64,000 nt of DNA from Clavulina sp. PMI_390 (GCA_015039315.1 WIDE01000091.1:62001-126000); one strand, 5' to 3'. Numbered from the stretch's first letter, positions 35,927 through 48,863 are shown. Translations and numbers: made by a program. The notes: generated from the letters alone by a model not told the origin.

Positions 35927-37075
35927 ATGAAGACTTCCACTGCTTCCGCCCTCGCCGCCCTCGCCCTCGCTGCCGCCGCTGAGGCGCGCACGTTCACCGT
36001 CTACAATGGCTGCCCCTTCACCATCTGGCCTGCCATGTTCACTGACCTCGTATGCATTACGAAATATCTGTATATTTCTGTAGCTGACATCTGATTCTCC
36101 CATTACTCAGAACGTCGGCTCCGCTGTGCCCTCGTACGCCAACGGCTGGCAAGCTGCAGCTTACACCCACGTCACCTTCTCTGTCCCCGACAACTGGACT
36201 GCTGGTCGTATCTGGGGTCGCCGCAACTGCGACTTCTCCAGCAACCCCGGCCCCAACTCTTGCCTCGACGGTGGTGAGTATACCTGCCAGGATCGTCACT
36301 TCCCCACCTTGACAATTTTTCTGGATAGGCTGCAATGGTGGTCTCGTTTGCGACCCCCACACCGGTACCGGTGTCCCCCCTGCGACTCTTGCCGAGTGAG
36401 TCGTGTCTCAATCATTTATCCCCTGTCGAAGCTGGGAGTACTGAGTTTGCCGACAAATAGGTTCACCCTGAGCGCCTCTGACGGACTCGACTACTACGAC
36501 GTGTCTCTCGTCGACGGTTACAACTTGCCCGTGTCCAGTAAGTCGATGCCTTGATCCCCGACGCATCCGCTACCCAATGGATCTAATATTCAACTATAGT
36601 CACCTCCTCCGCCGGCTTCCACATTGCTAACTGTGGTGTCGACTTGGGCCCCAACTGCCCTGCCAACCTCAAGGGCCCATACGATAGCACTGGGTTCCCC
36701 GTCGGCTGCAAGTCCGACTGCTTGGTCGACTCCAACCCCACGAACAGCCCGTCGTGCTGCTCTGGTTCGCACAACACCCCCGCTACTTGCCCCTCGTCCG
36801 GCGTGCCCCACTACACCTACTTCAAGAGCAACTGCCCCAACTCCTACGTCTATGGTGAGCTTCACTCGCGTAATTTTCTTTCTTCACTCGTATCACGAAA
36901 CTCATCAATCATCTGTTTCTTCCAGCTTATGACGAGTCCTCCGGCACTGCTCTCTGGACTGGTGCTTCTTCCGCCAAGTCTGACTACACCGTCTCGTATG
37001 TCTATCCCTACTCGAAGGATTTTTTTTCGTTTTTGCTGACTTTTCTCCTTTCCTTTAGCTTCTGCCCTGCTTAAG
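35927..37075 (+). CDS. Thaumatin-like secreted protein
   Basis: Seven exons (35927-36049, 36111-36273, 36329-36395, 36461-36537, 36600-36854, 36926-36995, 37060-37075) join cleanly with GT-AG introns. A signal peptide (MKTSTASALAALALAAAAEA) is followed by the thaumatin fold: RTFTVYNGCPFTIWPAMFTD, AGRIWGRRNCDF, CNGGLVCDPHTGTGVPPATL, FTLSASDGLDYYDVSLVDGY, then C-rich segments SNPTNSPSCCSGSHNTPATC and TYFKSNCPNSYVYAYDESSG. The mature protein has the many Cys of the family, including the closing FCPA. Fungal thaumatin-like proteins can bind or cleave beta-glucans and are linked to cell-wall remodelling; activity here is not shown. The acidic groove residues (Asp in SASDGLDYYDVS) are present. A TATA box lies at 35865. 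Confidence 0.92.
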
Positions 37076-37421
37076 CGCTGTCTGTCTTTGGGTAGCCTCC
37101 TGTAGTTGCTCTTATTCTTTTGCATACTATATTTGGGTTAGTTCGAATATATCGGTTTATCATTTATATCGGCGCTAGCGCCAAGTCCAAAAGAGGAGGA
37201 TCAGCGCCAGGTGTACCCCCAGCTCCAGTCCATTCTGCTCCCCCTGATAATCTACAAGATTAACGGGTGAAGGCGCCAGCGCCAAAGTAGGATTGTATTG
37301 AATGATACAGCAAAACAATTACAACGGATTGGAATGCTGGTAGAATAATAGGAGTCAATGCATAAGATACCAAAGCTATAGTTGAAGACCAAAAAAGTGG
37401 AACCATCCATACATTCATTCC
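37076..37421. other. Intergenic with GGCGCYAGCGCC palindromes
   Basis: This separates the thaumatin-like gene from the TPR-family cluster. A perfect 12-bp palindrome GGCGCTAGCGCC lies at 37171-37182 and a near copy GGCGCCAGCGCC at 37272-37283, with a partial copy (CAGCGCCAGG) near 37202. No gene is seen. Confidence 0.5.
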
Positions 37422-39653
37422 CTAATTCATTGACCGCTCGAGCTCAGTATACTCATCTTGTACAACTTGCGCCTCCTCGACCATGCCTGATGCACGAAGA
37501 CTAAGAGAATAATTCTTCAAACAGTCAGAGAATACCCTCCAATGCTGCCAGGGGTCCTCCTCGTACAAAATGCGGCGGAGCATGACCGCCTCCTTCCCAA
37601 CAATACTTGCATCGTCGAAGCGATCTGCCGAGATCAGGAATGCGCTAAGGTTTTGCAAGGATTTTGCGAGTGGTTCCATGTGCTTCTGTGGATCGAGGTC
37701 GTAGAGCTGCCTTCGGAGAAAAACAGCCTCTTCACATGCCGCAACCGCTTCGCCATAACGCTCATCACGCTGACTATTATATAAGTGGATAGAGTAGAGG
37801 TGCAAGTGGGCGCTGAGCAGAGGACGCTCGGCGTCAGGGTGGCTACGATAGCACTCTCGACGAATAGTGAGTGCTTCTTCGTCTATCGTACATGCGTCGT
37901 CATCGTAATTGAGTCTATGCAGCACGATCGACAGGTTCCAGAGAAGCCGGGCGAGTTCTCGCTGAGATCTCAGGGGAGTAGTAATGAAAAGGGTCCGCTG
38001 AAGACTCACGGCTTCCAGACGGAACAGAAGGGCATCCTCCTTTTGTTTTCGTTCAGGTAAATCGCCAAGAAACAGACCGATTTTATCGATTAGGTCGAGG
38101 AATTTGGTGGCATGGCTACGCATTTCTTGGGAGGTGCTGCTGGTTATTCTGATGCTAGGAGCAAGGTCCTAGAGGTGATATCCCATGGTTCCAAAGTATT
38201 CATTAGCCAAGGTTTGTCAGCTGTCAGGGAGTGAAATATGATGCATACAAGGGCTTGATCCAACTGCGCCTTCGCCCTCATATTCACCAGCATATTTTTG
38301 GACTTTAGCTCGTACATTTTTCCCGTTAGCTCTGGGCTTGCTCCTTCACAGTAACGCTGGGCGCGAGGGCAATAGATTCGAATGTTAACTACCCCCTGTT
38401 GGAGCCCCCGGGAGTCGTATGCAACACCGCGATTTGCCTCATGCACACATGATGAGATGAGGGTAAGAGGCGACGGGAATGATGCAAGCTCCGGCAGCAG
38501 AGAATCATTTCCCACAGCGGTGGGCTCCGTCGCAAATGTCAGTAATTGCGATAAAACCGGACGAGGCAGTGACTGGGTGGAGAGAAAACTTCTTTGTACA
38601 CGAGCGCTATTCTCGCCGATATGAGATGTACTCGAAGAGGCCACTTGGACCTGAGCCCGCGGTGTTTCCACTCCTGAGCGACGGTAAATACTCGCGCTCC
38701 CGGCATCCCATACACGCGGGAATATACGTGTGCGGATGGCAGTAGACAGAGGCGCATGTGATGGTCCACCTCTGACGAAGTAGCCCCCGAGGTGCTGTTG
38801 GATAAGCGAGCAGAAGAGCCAGCAGTTTTCCTATCGCCGAAATATGGTCGTCAAAACATGAACTATCAAAACCAGTGCCCAGTCCAGTGTTGAAATAATG
38901 ACTCACAGGCCAAATTCGGTATGTCGCCAGCTCCTCGATGATGATTTCAAGAAGGCGGCATAGTTCCCTCAGATTTGGTGGATGGGCAAAAACCTTTTCA
39001 TTCTCTCTAGAGGCCTTACCGACCAGATCCTCTTTGTTGGCGGAGAAGATCGCCTACACCGAGATCCGCAGAGGCACAAAGGGCGCGCGTTAGCTTCAAG
39101 GCACTGATGAATCAAATGAAAGATTGGTTACCTCGTCTTTAGCCTTTGTACTCCCCCCATTGACCAAAAATCTCCAAAAGGAGTCCTGCTCTCGCCGTCG
39201 ATCTAGTCTCAGCCAGATAACTTTGTGCCCCTCCCTGTGCAGCTCGAGTACCACAAAACGGTGGGTCACTGGGCCGGAGCGCTCAGCGTAGCATTCCGAA
39301 CAGACGATAGAGGCTGATCGGAGGGTGTCTTGTTCATCGACATACGTGCATGCCTGATGAAGGGATAGATGTAGGGATCCGTATGGGGGGACGATGGTCG
39401 CCGTAGAGGTTGTGGTATCACTCCTCCTCAGCAGCGGGGTGGGGAGAAGGGGTTCAGGCTGTTGAATTTCAGTATGCGCAGTGCTTGAGGTGATTGGTTG
39501 CCGCCCAGAGCTGGGTTGGCAATGGGATATCTCGTGGATTTCACGGTCGTTGCTGAATATTTGTTCCTACGATAATAGGCGTGCCGAGCCATGGTGAGAC
39601 GGGAGTTCGTCGGATGGCTATGGTGAAGATGAACCTACCATCTCCTGGAGCAT
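37422..39653 (-). CDS. His/Asp/NC-motif plus TPR protein, single-module cluster member
   Basis: A very short first exon (MLQEM, 39653-39639) is proposed, because other members also begin with a short exon before the F-x-x-D-D/N segment; here it is QIFSNDREIHEIS. The next exon carries VTHRFVVLEL and IWLRLDRRRE. After a further intron comes LCRLLEIIIEELATYRIWP, and then ENCWLFCSLIQQHLGGYFVR. The invariant His, Asp and Cys are all present. A variable linker ends with CEGASPELTGKMYEL. The final exon (starting about 38150) holds one module of about four 44-residue TPRs (for example EERYGEAVAACEEAVFLRR-like units) and ends at 37422. The protein is roughly 610 residues. All introns are phase 0 at equivalent positions to the other members. 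Confidence 0.75.
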
Positions 39654-41009
39654 GTCTCTCGAAAACTCACCGGAGGAGCTGAGTCGAGCGTTGGAGGTGG
39701 TGTTTATGGGAGCATGACGTCTGGTAGACTGCATGGCGCGGATTGCATCAAGAAGTTTTGGGTGTACTCTGGTGTCTCATAGAGGCACCGATAATGCCAA
39801 GGAGTTGTGAAACGCTTAGGGAGTGTATTTTTAGGACCTTTTAGCGGGGGACGACTACAGGGCCATGGCTTGCTCAAGTGTGATGTCCCTATCAACAAAG
39901 GGGGCGTGCATCTGACAAGCACAGCAAGGGAATAGATATCAAATGTCGAGACAAATAAAAGAGCCTTATCAGAGCGGGCTGGCGCGAGTTTTTCCTCGGC
40001 CCAACGACATGGCGAGAAAAGTTCAGGTTCAAAAGTTTGGCTCCAATAAGAGATAAGAATCAGGCGCTTCCGCTAGCAAGGATACGAAGGCTGCTGAGTA
40101 GTGGCCGACCCTTGCTAACATCTGCGCAGAAGCTGAGCTCACCAGACGAGCTACTGAGCGACATTTGCAAATGTCGATCCGGCAAGTGCCGGTGAGATTC
40201 ATATGATACACTTTCTTCGTCACGAGCGTCCAACTTCTCTCTCGTGACTCACACACGCACTTGCTGTATTTCCGTGTCACATAATCCACAATGACTTGTG
40301 CCGAGTTGTTGATTGAAACATCGCTCGCTTGTTGGTGATAACGGGGATCTGTTGCTGCCCGCCACTGCCGTTTACAATGTGAATGACCGGGGTACCGGAG
40401 GATGCTAGTGGATGATTAGATGTACATTGATGGATGACGGCCGCGATAATATCGCAATTTGTTTACTCAGAAATACAAACACTGAGTGTACAACAAGGAG
40501 TCCCTTCGACTTCACCTCATCGCCTTGGGATAAAGGCATCGAGATTTCACATCATGTGTAGAAAAGGAGCAGCAGTGGTGTATCATCAGTTTCCAAGTCA
40601 TTTGAGAAACATCGGAAATGTTGGAAAGCTACAACGCCACGATCACGCTTCGTCGAGCTTAGCTTGATCGTACCATGCCGCCTGTTCGGTTCTAGCTTCA
40701 ACCCTCTGCTGGAAAGCTCTCAACGCTAGCGCTCCTCTAGCTAGCCTCCCGGCCTTCGGTTGTCTTCTATCAAACAGCAGAAATCCCTTATCTGTACAAG
40801 CGCTTTTCTGGCACTATTTGTAGCAAAGATCAAGAATGCTTCCATGTGGCTAAGTTTCAACAACAAGGCTCCTCCCGAATCTTTTTATCTCGCAACAGTC
40901 TTGAAGGCTTTAGTGCAGTCCATGGCAGTTGCAACGCGTGCCATTGTTATACCAAGGCAAAGAAATCCTTGATAAAATGAAAACAATATCGAGAGTTACC
41001 AAGGATAAA
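39654..41009. other. 1.35-kb intergenic region inside the TPR cluster
   Basis: No supported gene is present. Two short minus-strand open frames (39704-39922, 40029-40289) have no family motif. No LTR, inverted repeat or NC-motif remnant was recognised. Confidence 0.45.
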
Positions 41010-44000
41010 TTATGGCTCCAATACAGGTTCAAGGAGTGGGATGAACTGTGCCAAAACGGCTTTTGCTACCTCCGACAAGTGCAATTGACGCAGAGTTAGG
41101 AGGTAGCACTTCAGGCAGACAAGGAGATTTCGGCGGTGATGTTCGGATTCGGGGTTCTTCTCGTACAGGGTTCGCCGCAGGACGAGCTCCTCTTCCTGTA
41201 CAATCCTGGCGCCTCCGGGACGTTCCACCATTTCAAGACACATCCCCAGATTATGCAGTGAGTTGGCCAGTAGCTTGATGAAAGCGTCGGGGTCGGCTTG
41301 GTAAAGGAGCCGTATCAACCCTATAGCCTCCTTGCACACCCAAACCGCCTCTTCATAGCGCCTCTCGTTGTACAGGACAGACAAATATGCGTTGAGTTGC
41401 TTGGCAAGACCGTATCGTTCTGCCCCTGGATGAAGCCGATAACATTCTCGTAGAATCCCGACTGCTTCTTTTTGGATATTGCAAGCCTCGCTTCCATGCT
41501 CAAGTCGCTTGAGTGTCAGAGCGTGTTTGCACAACAGCTGCACCAGTCCTTTTCGCCGGTGGACCGGAAGCCCGCTTAAAAGCGCGCGCCTGAGATTAAT
41601 CAGTTGCCCCCGAAATACTAGCAGATAGCGATTTTGGTCGATTTCTGATAAGGTTTCCAGTAACACGCAAATCTCTTTTAGCAGATCACATATCCGATGT
41701 GCCGTTCCTTTGCTCCCATTAGTAATGGGATAGACGAGCAAGACGTCAGGAAAAACATTCTATGAGCTGAATGAGCAAATAGGCCGGGGGTACATGTGGG
41801 TATCGTGAGCTTACGATGAGCTCCGTGGCCTTCTCCTTCACAACCTGGTTGGTGATGTTTTTGTCCGCGATAACCTCGTGTAGTTTCTCATAGAGCTCGA
41901 AGCCTGGCTGATGACTGGTGGGAGTTGGAAATAGCTCCAAGCCAACAGGGGCATCATTATCGCTCATCGCGCCAAATGTTGGTGCTTCGAGAACGTAATC
42001 ACCATATGTTATATGCACATCATCTTCCAGGCGAGGACGATCAGCTTGCATGGTGTCGCCATGACTGGCCACTAGAGCGCGCATCGAGTTGTACTCGTCC
42101 ATGAGGATCCTGGCTTCAGATGTTAAACCTAAGGCTCTTAGCGCTTGGATGTAATTTCTTAAGCAATGGAGAAGAGGCCCGCAATTCTCTTCCCGGTCTG
42201 CTTCGTACAGTATTCGGTGCAACACTAGACGTTCCTCTTCGACGATTCTTGCATCCTCAAAGCGCTGCAGTGCTGAAGCCTGCATCCCAATGTTATCGAG
42301 CGATTTTGCGAGCAGCCCAATAAACTGGTCCGGCTCAAACTGGTACAGAAGCCGTGATAGTCCCAAGGCTTCCTCGCAAGCTTGGAATGCCTCTTCGCGA
42401 CGTTTCTCGCGAAACAAAACGATGGAGTACCTGCTTAGTTGAACGGCAAGGCGGAAACGATGCACGCTGGGGCGGCGTCGATAATATTCCCTACGGATGG
42501 CGAGGAGCTCTTTATGAAGCTCACATACCTCATTGCCTGCCCCTTGACGCGGCAGCAACCGCAACTGCTTAACCAAAAGTTTCTCAAGCTCTCCTCGAGA
42601 GCTTAGCGACAGATCGTCTAGAAGCGCACGCTGCAGGCGCACCGCTTCGCCTCGGATGACTGTGATGTGTCGTTTGTGATTGGTTTCCGACATCTCTTCA
42701 AGGTAATCACCAATATTGTCGATGATGTCCAGAAACTGGTCCCCGCGCATTCTCGATGCGATCGTTGATGGATAGAGGGTAGTGATACTGGGGGCGAGCA
42801 CCTACAGACAGTCACGTGTATATTCGTCAGGAGCTAGGAGGATATTGCGTTGGGACACTTACTAATGCCTGCGTCGCATATGCTGTCAGTAAATCGTTGG
42901 TATTAGTCCAAGCTGCGCCAACCTCATGTAATATCTCAAGAAGTTCGGCTACAGGACCGTCATAGCTCTCGGGAGGATTCCAGTGTTGTAGTGAGTGCGG
43001 ATAGAACTGGAAGGAGTATGAAGGATTATTCTGAGGACTTGATAGAGGCCAGATTGATTGGAGGGGGGACTTTGCGAAACTTCCAATGGGGCGGCTGTGA
43101 TATTGATGACCCCATAGGGCGATGAAGCGCGGAGATAATCTTCGTACGCAGAGTGCGTTACTACTCCAAGACTGGAACGATCACTCAAAAGTGCATTGTC
43201 ACCGTAACGCTCGGCCATTGAAACACGTGATGACGACCGCTCTGAAAGCAGCTTTCTCGCTTCAACGGGGAGTCCTAGGTCTTTCATCAGGGAGATGCAT
43301 CTGTCCAAGCACCGCAAATACCCATCACGATATTCCCTAGACCGCTTACGGGACACATGATACAGTGACCGCCACAGAAAGAGTGCCTCTTCTTCCACAG
43401 CTCTCGCATCTTCGAAGCGTTGCGCCAGAACAAAGGCCTGTCCGAGGTGCTGTAAAGCGCGTGCAAGCAGATGACTATACTTCCCAGAATCCGTAGCGTT
43501 GCGCAGCCCTCGCCATATCATGACAGCTTCTTGACAGGCTGTGAGCCCTTCATAGTGTCGGTTGTCACGAAACAGCCAGACTGAATAGTTGTACAGAAAA
43601 GAAGGTAGCCGATTGCGTTCGATAGATTGGCTCGCACGATTCCACTCTCTAAGGATCGTGAGAGCTTCTTCGGCGACCGCGCATGCCATCGTAACCTTGT
43701 TGTGCTTGTATAATGAGAAAGCGAGATTGTGCAGTAGACGGTAGAGTTCTGACTGATTCTTGAGTGGTACTTCCTTGAACAGAGCACGCTGAAGACGGAC
43801 GGCATCGAGTTGCAAGGGTAAGGCATCTTCCGCACGAGTTTGCTTCCCATCGTGCAGTATGCCGTTGATGTCATTAATGAGTTTGAGGAACTTGTTAGCA
43901 CGCTTGCGCATGCTTTGCGAGATCGACTCCATGATGACAATGCCAGGGGCAAGTTCCTACATAACAACCAGATTATGTTAGATAGGATGATTTTTGAGAC

Positions 44001-45549
44001 GCACCAATTAATGTAGAAATGGATTGGCCTACCATGGCCTGCTTTACTTTCGATCGAACATCAGTCATATCCGGCCGCAAGTTTGAGCTGAGTTCCAGCA
44101 TTTTTGAGACCAACTCTCGGCTTGCGCCTTCATAGAACGGATGGAGACGATTGTATTCGAGGATATAACCATACCCACTTGGTTCATGAGAAGGATGAGT
44201 ATTACCAGAGGAGTGCGGTGGGCTGGTGGAGATGGAGCCTGGGATATCTGGTAGTCCCAAAACAGATTGGAAAACGCTATGGGTGAAGCTAGACGCTTGA
44301 GAAGGTGGGAGCTCCAGCTGGGGCGGTCCAAGGTGGATCATGAATTCTTCCAGGAAAATGCGAGAAGAATTATACGAAGGAGGGTGCGAAGAAGAGCAGG
44401 GGATTTGCCCAATAGCATCATTGCCCCCAGCGCTAGAGTTGCAAATGCTACTCGACAGATGCGAGCCTTCCGGCTTCTCGGCATTAGCTATAGCCGGAAG
44501 CTGTGGAACGGACCCATCTGCTCCGCCCCACATGCGGAGAAAGACGCGCGTCCGCAGATCGAGCGCCAGCGACGCATACGTTGGAGCACCATGAACGAAG
44601 ATACCACCAAGGTACTGCTGCACCAGCGAACAAAAGAACCAGCAATTCTCCTATTTTTACAGGGTGTTAATGGTGCGCGAATGAGCATGAGCGCTTATCT
44701 CTGGTTTCCAAAAAAAAAAAACCCCCTACCGGCCAGATACGATAGGACCCAAGCTCATCGATAATGATTCTAAGGAGACGGCACAGCTCTTTCAGACTGG
44801 TTGGATCCGGGAAGACCTTCTTGTTCTCCTGAATGGCTGTGCCAACGAGGCAGGATTTGACTGACGACAGCATTGCCTAGGGTAATCCACGAAAACTATT
44901 AAAATCGTCGGGGCCAAACATGTCATTACCATATATTTGAAAGAACGTCGCCTACCTGATCATTGGCCTTTGTGATCCCAAACGTGGCTAAGAACCGGCC
45001 AGTCGAGACATTCTCTCCCCGCCGCCGGTCCAGCCTTAACCAGATACCCTTCCGCCTCGGGCGGTACAGCTCCAGCACCACGAAACGATGAGTTACTGCG
45101 CTAGATGTCTCGGCGTAGCATTCTGAAGAAATAATGGCGGCCGTCTGGAGCGTCTCTTCCTTGTCAACATAATCGCACACCGCTCGAAGCGAGAGTAAGA
45201 TTGTGCCAGATTGTGGGACAACAGTGTGTACCGTGGTCTGGGTATCGACCCTTTTGATCGATAGTGAACGAGTGACCGAGAGACGGCTTCTTGGAACGAG
45301 ACGGGGCTGCTCGATTGAAGAACGGCTCGAGGTTTGGTCAGAGAAATCTATTGGGCAGTTCCCTTGATCGTCTGAGAACCAATCGCGCTGAATCATTCAC
45401 ACACCAGGTGGATCAAGAATGAGAAGAAGGTGTGAGTGGCTTAATAAAAGGTCCGGGGACGTTCTAGGCAGAAAACATACCACGTCTTTGATGCTCTCTG
45501 CCACATCATCATCATGGGTTGAGGATGAGCTAGGGTCAGAACCCTCCAT
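41010..45549 (-). CDS. His/Asp/NC-motif plus TPR protein with three TPR modules
   Basis: Exon 1 (45549-45481, MEGSDPSSSS...SIKDV) joins exon 2 at 45387 (RDWFSDDQGNCPID) in frame. Exon 2 has VTHRFVVLEL and IWLRLDRRRGENVS; exon 3 ends ELGSYRIWP; exon 4 begins ENCWFFCSLVQQYLGG. A long Ser/Pro-rich linker ends FYEGASRELVSKMLEL. Three exon-encoded modules follow (starting about 43960, 42810 and 41770), each with about four TPRs of roughly 44 residues, such as RFEDARAVEEEALFLWRSLY and RFEDARIVEEERLVLHRILY. Modules 1 and 2 start with the shared LAPGI/LAPSI segment; module 3 starts NVFPDVLLVYPITNG. The total is about 1,370 residues. Module 1 changes frame between about 43000 and 43095. Either a weak 50-nt intron (donor GTTTCG) or a one-base indel explains this. 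Confidence 0.72.
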
Positions 45550-46487
45550 GAGCTCAACTAATTGAGTTACTTTGCTTCTCTGAAGTCTATGCGCAGCAAG
45601 TGAAGAACAGAGAGAGGGGCAAGCGGCGTGAGGGATGGGGGTGGGGGTGAAACAGGCTGCAGTTATCTCACTGAGAATCAACACGTCACCTATAAACGGA
45701 GGCTGTCCGAAGAGCTGACATAACAGGCGAGCGTCTAAGGAGATATAGTAAGTGGCGTGGATTGAGGAATGCGCTGATGAGTCTTTATGGACGAGAAAGC
45801 TCAAAGTCTGGTGGACTGGACTGGTTTCAAGCATGGGAATCTGAGCAAGCCTAGAGAGCATAAAATCCAAGCAGCACGGGTGACTGGCAGGCTCTTAGAG
45901 TGGCAAACTTGGCCGGTCCTAATTAACTCTAGTTCGGGACAGCTGCGAAACATGTGTGGAGACGGTCGGATACCGCTAGCAACAGCCTGTCACAAAGTTG
46001 GGTGGATATTCCCACGGTCAGACCCCAGTTCCAACTCTGACTATTCGATTGGCGTTCGCTTGATAAGCTTCGGCTTCGACTTCAATGGCGACTCTTCGGA
46101 ATCTCCATCTATCATGTTTTTCATCACTAAACCCTCCTTCATTGTGCCATCCAAGTCCGATGAGGAGTGCTGTTGCAGCATCATTGAGAATCTTGTTTCT
46201 TCTTCCAAGCTGAGCCATAATGGAGAGCTTCAGTTTACCTGATGCTCACCAGCGACTTGTCAGATTATCTTGTGTCACGCATTATCCCCGATCGTTTTTC
46301 CAATCCGTCATATCCCTATGAACGGACTTTCGAGGGCATACACTTCAGGTCCTGCGTCTATGGCTCTCGGACTGCTTTCAGCATAAGGGGTTGTTTGGGT
46401 CGCCCCTCGTTCCCTATCATGGTGTATTGATGTTCCTCTACCTACGATTTCAATATGTTTAAGAAGGATGATTAAATGGCGGTAAGG
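45550..46487. other. Spacer between two three-module TPR genes
   Basis: A plus-strand open frame at 45787-46242 (151 codons) has no recognised content, and its start overlaps the upstream leader of the neighbouring minus-strand gene. I treat it as chance. No repeat was seen. Confidence 0.4.
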
Positions 46488-47923
46488 CTATGGTTCCAAG
46501 CTTGTGCGAAGCCCTTCAGATTCCGCCTGCAACAGGTCCGCTTGCTCGAACATCTCTAACGCGCGAAGAGTATGGCAATGACTCTCCAAGGAAGCGGCAA
46601 GGGCTTCACGATAGTGCTCAGGGTCTTGCTGGTATAATATCCGCCCAAGTACAAGCGCTTCTTCTTCAACAACCTTGCAATCTTGGAAGCGTTCGGCCGC
46701 TTGAAAACAGCTCCCCAGTGTCAGCAACAAGGCGGCCAGTGGGTTGATGTGTTCCTCAGGATCAAATTGATAAAGCAACCGACGAAGCAGCAGCGCTTCT
46801 ACACAGATTTTAATCGCCTCTTCGTGTCGTTCCTCTTCCTGCAAGACATACGAGTATAGTTGCAGCTCAAGGGCGAGCTCAGCACGCTCTTCAGCCGGAC
46901 AGACACGATAACATTCTCGCCGGATGAGGACCACTTCCTCAAGCAATCTACATGACTCTTGGCTATCACCATTATGGTGAAGTGTAAGCGCGTGATTTCG
47001 TAAAACTAGTGCCAGGCGTCCCTGTGATCTGAGCGGCGTCCCCCTCGATAGCGCGCGTTGAATATGGACCACTTCGGCTCGTATGGCCATTACATATTGG
47101 TTATAATCGGACTCTGGTGACTGTTTGAGAACGATTCCAATTTCGTCTAGAAGGTCGTGAAATTGCGTCATCCACTCTAATGTTCCGCCGGAAAAATCAT
47201 CCAAAGAAGAAAGCAGTTGAGCTACTTTCTAAAGGGAGAGAGTATGGTTCAGTAAGGGGCAATGGACAGAGAAGTAAGAGAGGTCTAACCAGGGCTCTGG
47301 CCACCATTTCAGGAATCGGTGTATTATCGACACTCTCTTCAATTAGAAGCTGACGTAGTGCTTCAAGCAGCTCCGAGCTTGGGCCATCATAACACTCGTA
47401 ATCACCAGGAGAGTGATTTGGATACAAGCTAGGTCGTGAGATTTGTTCACCATGTGGCAAAGGCTGAGAAATAACCTCTGAAGTCGGCGTGGCAAGTTCG
47501 GTGGGAGGGAAGGACTGCTGAGGGACAGAATCTGGTATTTTGCTGGGATTGGTGCCATACGGTAATGAGATACGCAAGTAATTTTCGTAGACAGGGTGAA
47601 TATCACTCCCAAAAAGTGGGAGGGGGGACGAGCTGCCGATACCGTGCTCTGTCATCAGAGTATTCAGTATCCTGTATTCGTCGTACGCAGTTCTTGCTTC
47701 CTTTGGCAAGCCCAGATTTGTCAGCGAGAGGATATAGCCCTTTAGAGCAACTAAAAGCGCCTGGCAGTGCTCATGGGGGTCCTCTTCACACAATATACGT
47801 CGTAGAACGAGACCTTCTTCTTCCGCCACACGGGCATCCGCAAAGCGTAGCACTGATTTGAGCCTTGCTCCCAAGTTCTGCAACGAGCAGGCGAGCGGCT
47901 CAATATATGTTGCAGGCTCAAAC

Positions 47924-48013
47924 TGTTGTAAGGACAATGGACGTCGGAACCGTGAGTTAAATTCTCCGAGATCAACTACTGTAAATACTGGAACGAAGCT
48001 TGACTCTACAACA
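47924..48013. repeat. LTR, left copy
   Basis: This 90-bp terminal repeat has TG...CA ends. An open frame crosses it from the element interior (start 48024) into the TPR exon, so the repeat could supply a promoter or leader for the downstream TPR part. Confidence 0.85.
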
Positions 48014-48402
48014 CGCCCTCCCAAGCGAGTGAAAGTAATGACGATGTCCGATGATTAAGGAAGGTGAATAGAGCCGAACCAGGCAAGGAAAAGGAGGTGA
48101 AACAAAGGATGTGGGGGGAGCATTAGAACAACTCGAGGACGGAAGAGGGAGTCGAGCAGTGGAGGGGGGTGGATGAAGAACAAGGATTAAATGAATGAAT
48201 GGAGAGTATGATGAGGGATGGGCGAGGTGGAGGAAGGAAGTGGAAATAGTGTCGCCCGGGACCGAGAACACGAGAATCGCCCTCTGAAACGAGGTGCGTG
48301 CGAAATCGGATTGTCGACGAAAAGAGTTGGGGGTGAGAGGTGGGACTGCCCTTCGCGAAATCGTACTTCGGGACTTATTATCGCCCTCTCAACGAGAAGT
48401 TG

Positions 48403-48785
48403 CCTCTAAGAGGACTTGGGGTTGCCTCTGAGAGGACTTGGAGTTGCCACCGTTCGCGCTGTGCGGTACTTGTCTGGACTTGGTGCCTCTAAGAGGTCTT
48501 GGAGTTGCCACCGTTCGCGCTATGCGGTACTTGTCTGGACTTGAGGGATGGAGGAAGGGTGCCTCTAAGAGGACTTCGCCACTGTTGGCGCGTGAGCGCT
48601 ACTAATCTGGACTTAGCGTAGTTTGCCCGTTCAGGGACTTGAGGGTTTGCCCACCGAGGGACTTCAGGTGCCCGCCAAGGGACTTCGTGCCCACCAAGGG
48701 TCTTCGGGGTGCCCGCCAAGGGTCTTCGTGTGCCCACCAAGGGACTTCGAGGGAGTTTGCCCGCCAAGGGACTTCAGGGTTGCCT
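48403..48785. repeat. Tandem repeats inside the LTR element
   Basis: Two kinds of repeat are seen. A unit of about 55-65 bp containing CCTCTAAGAGG, GGAGTTGCCACCGTTCGCGC and TACTTGTCTGGACTTG recurs at about 48403-48545, with a partial copy near 48561-48615. A minisatellite with a 20-28-bp unit (consensus TGCCCRCCAAGGGWCTTC) repeats about seven times at about 48630-48785. Confidence 0.75.
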
Positions 48786-48863
48786 CGTCGCGAGGACTTT
48801 GCTCGCCAGGAGGTTCTACTGGGCTTAAGGGACGACTCAGGCTAGGCAGATGGGCCCATAACC

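Noticed and set aside
35566..35997. 143-codon open frame antisense to the thaumatin-like gene start
   Set aside because: It is the GC-rich shadow of the signal-peptide exon and promoter and has no recognisable domain.
45787..46242. 151-codon plus-strand frame between two TPR genes
   Set aside because: No family resemblance on either strand; likely chance.
48630..48785. CRISPR-like regular repeats
   Set aside because: The units are contiguous, variable minisatellite copies without unique spacers, and the host is a eukaryote.
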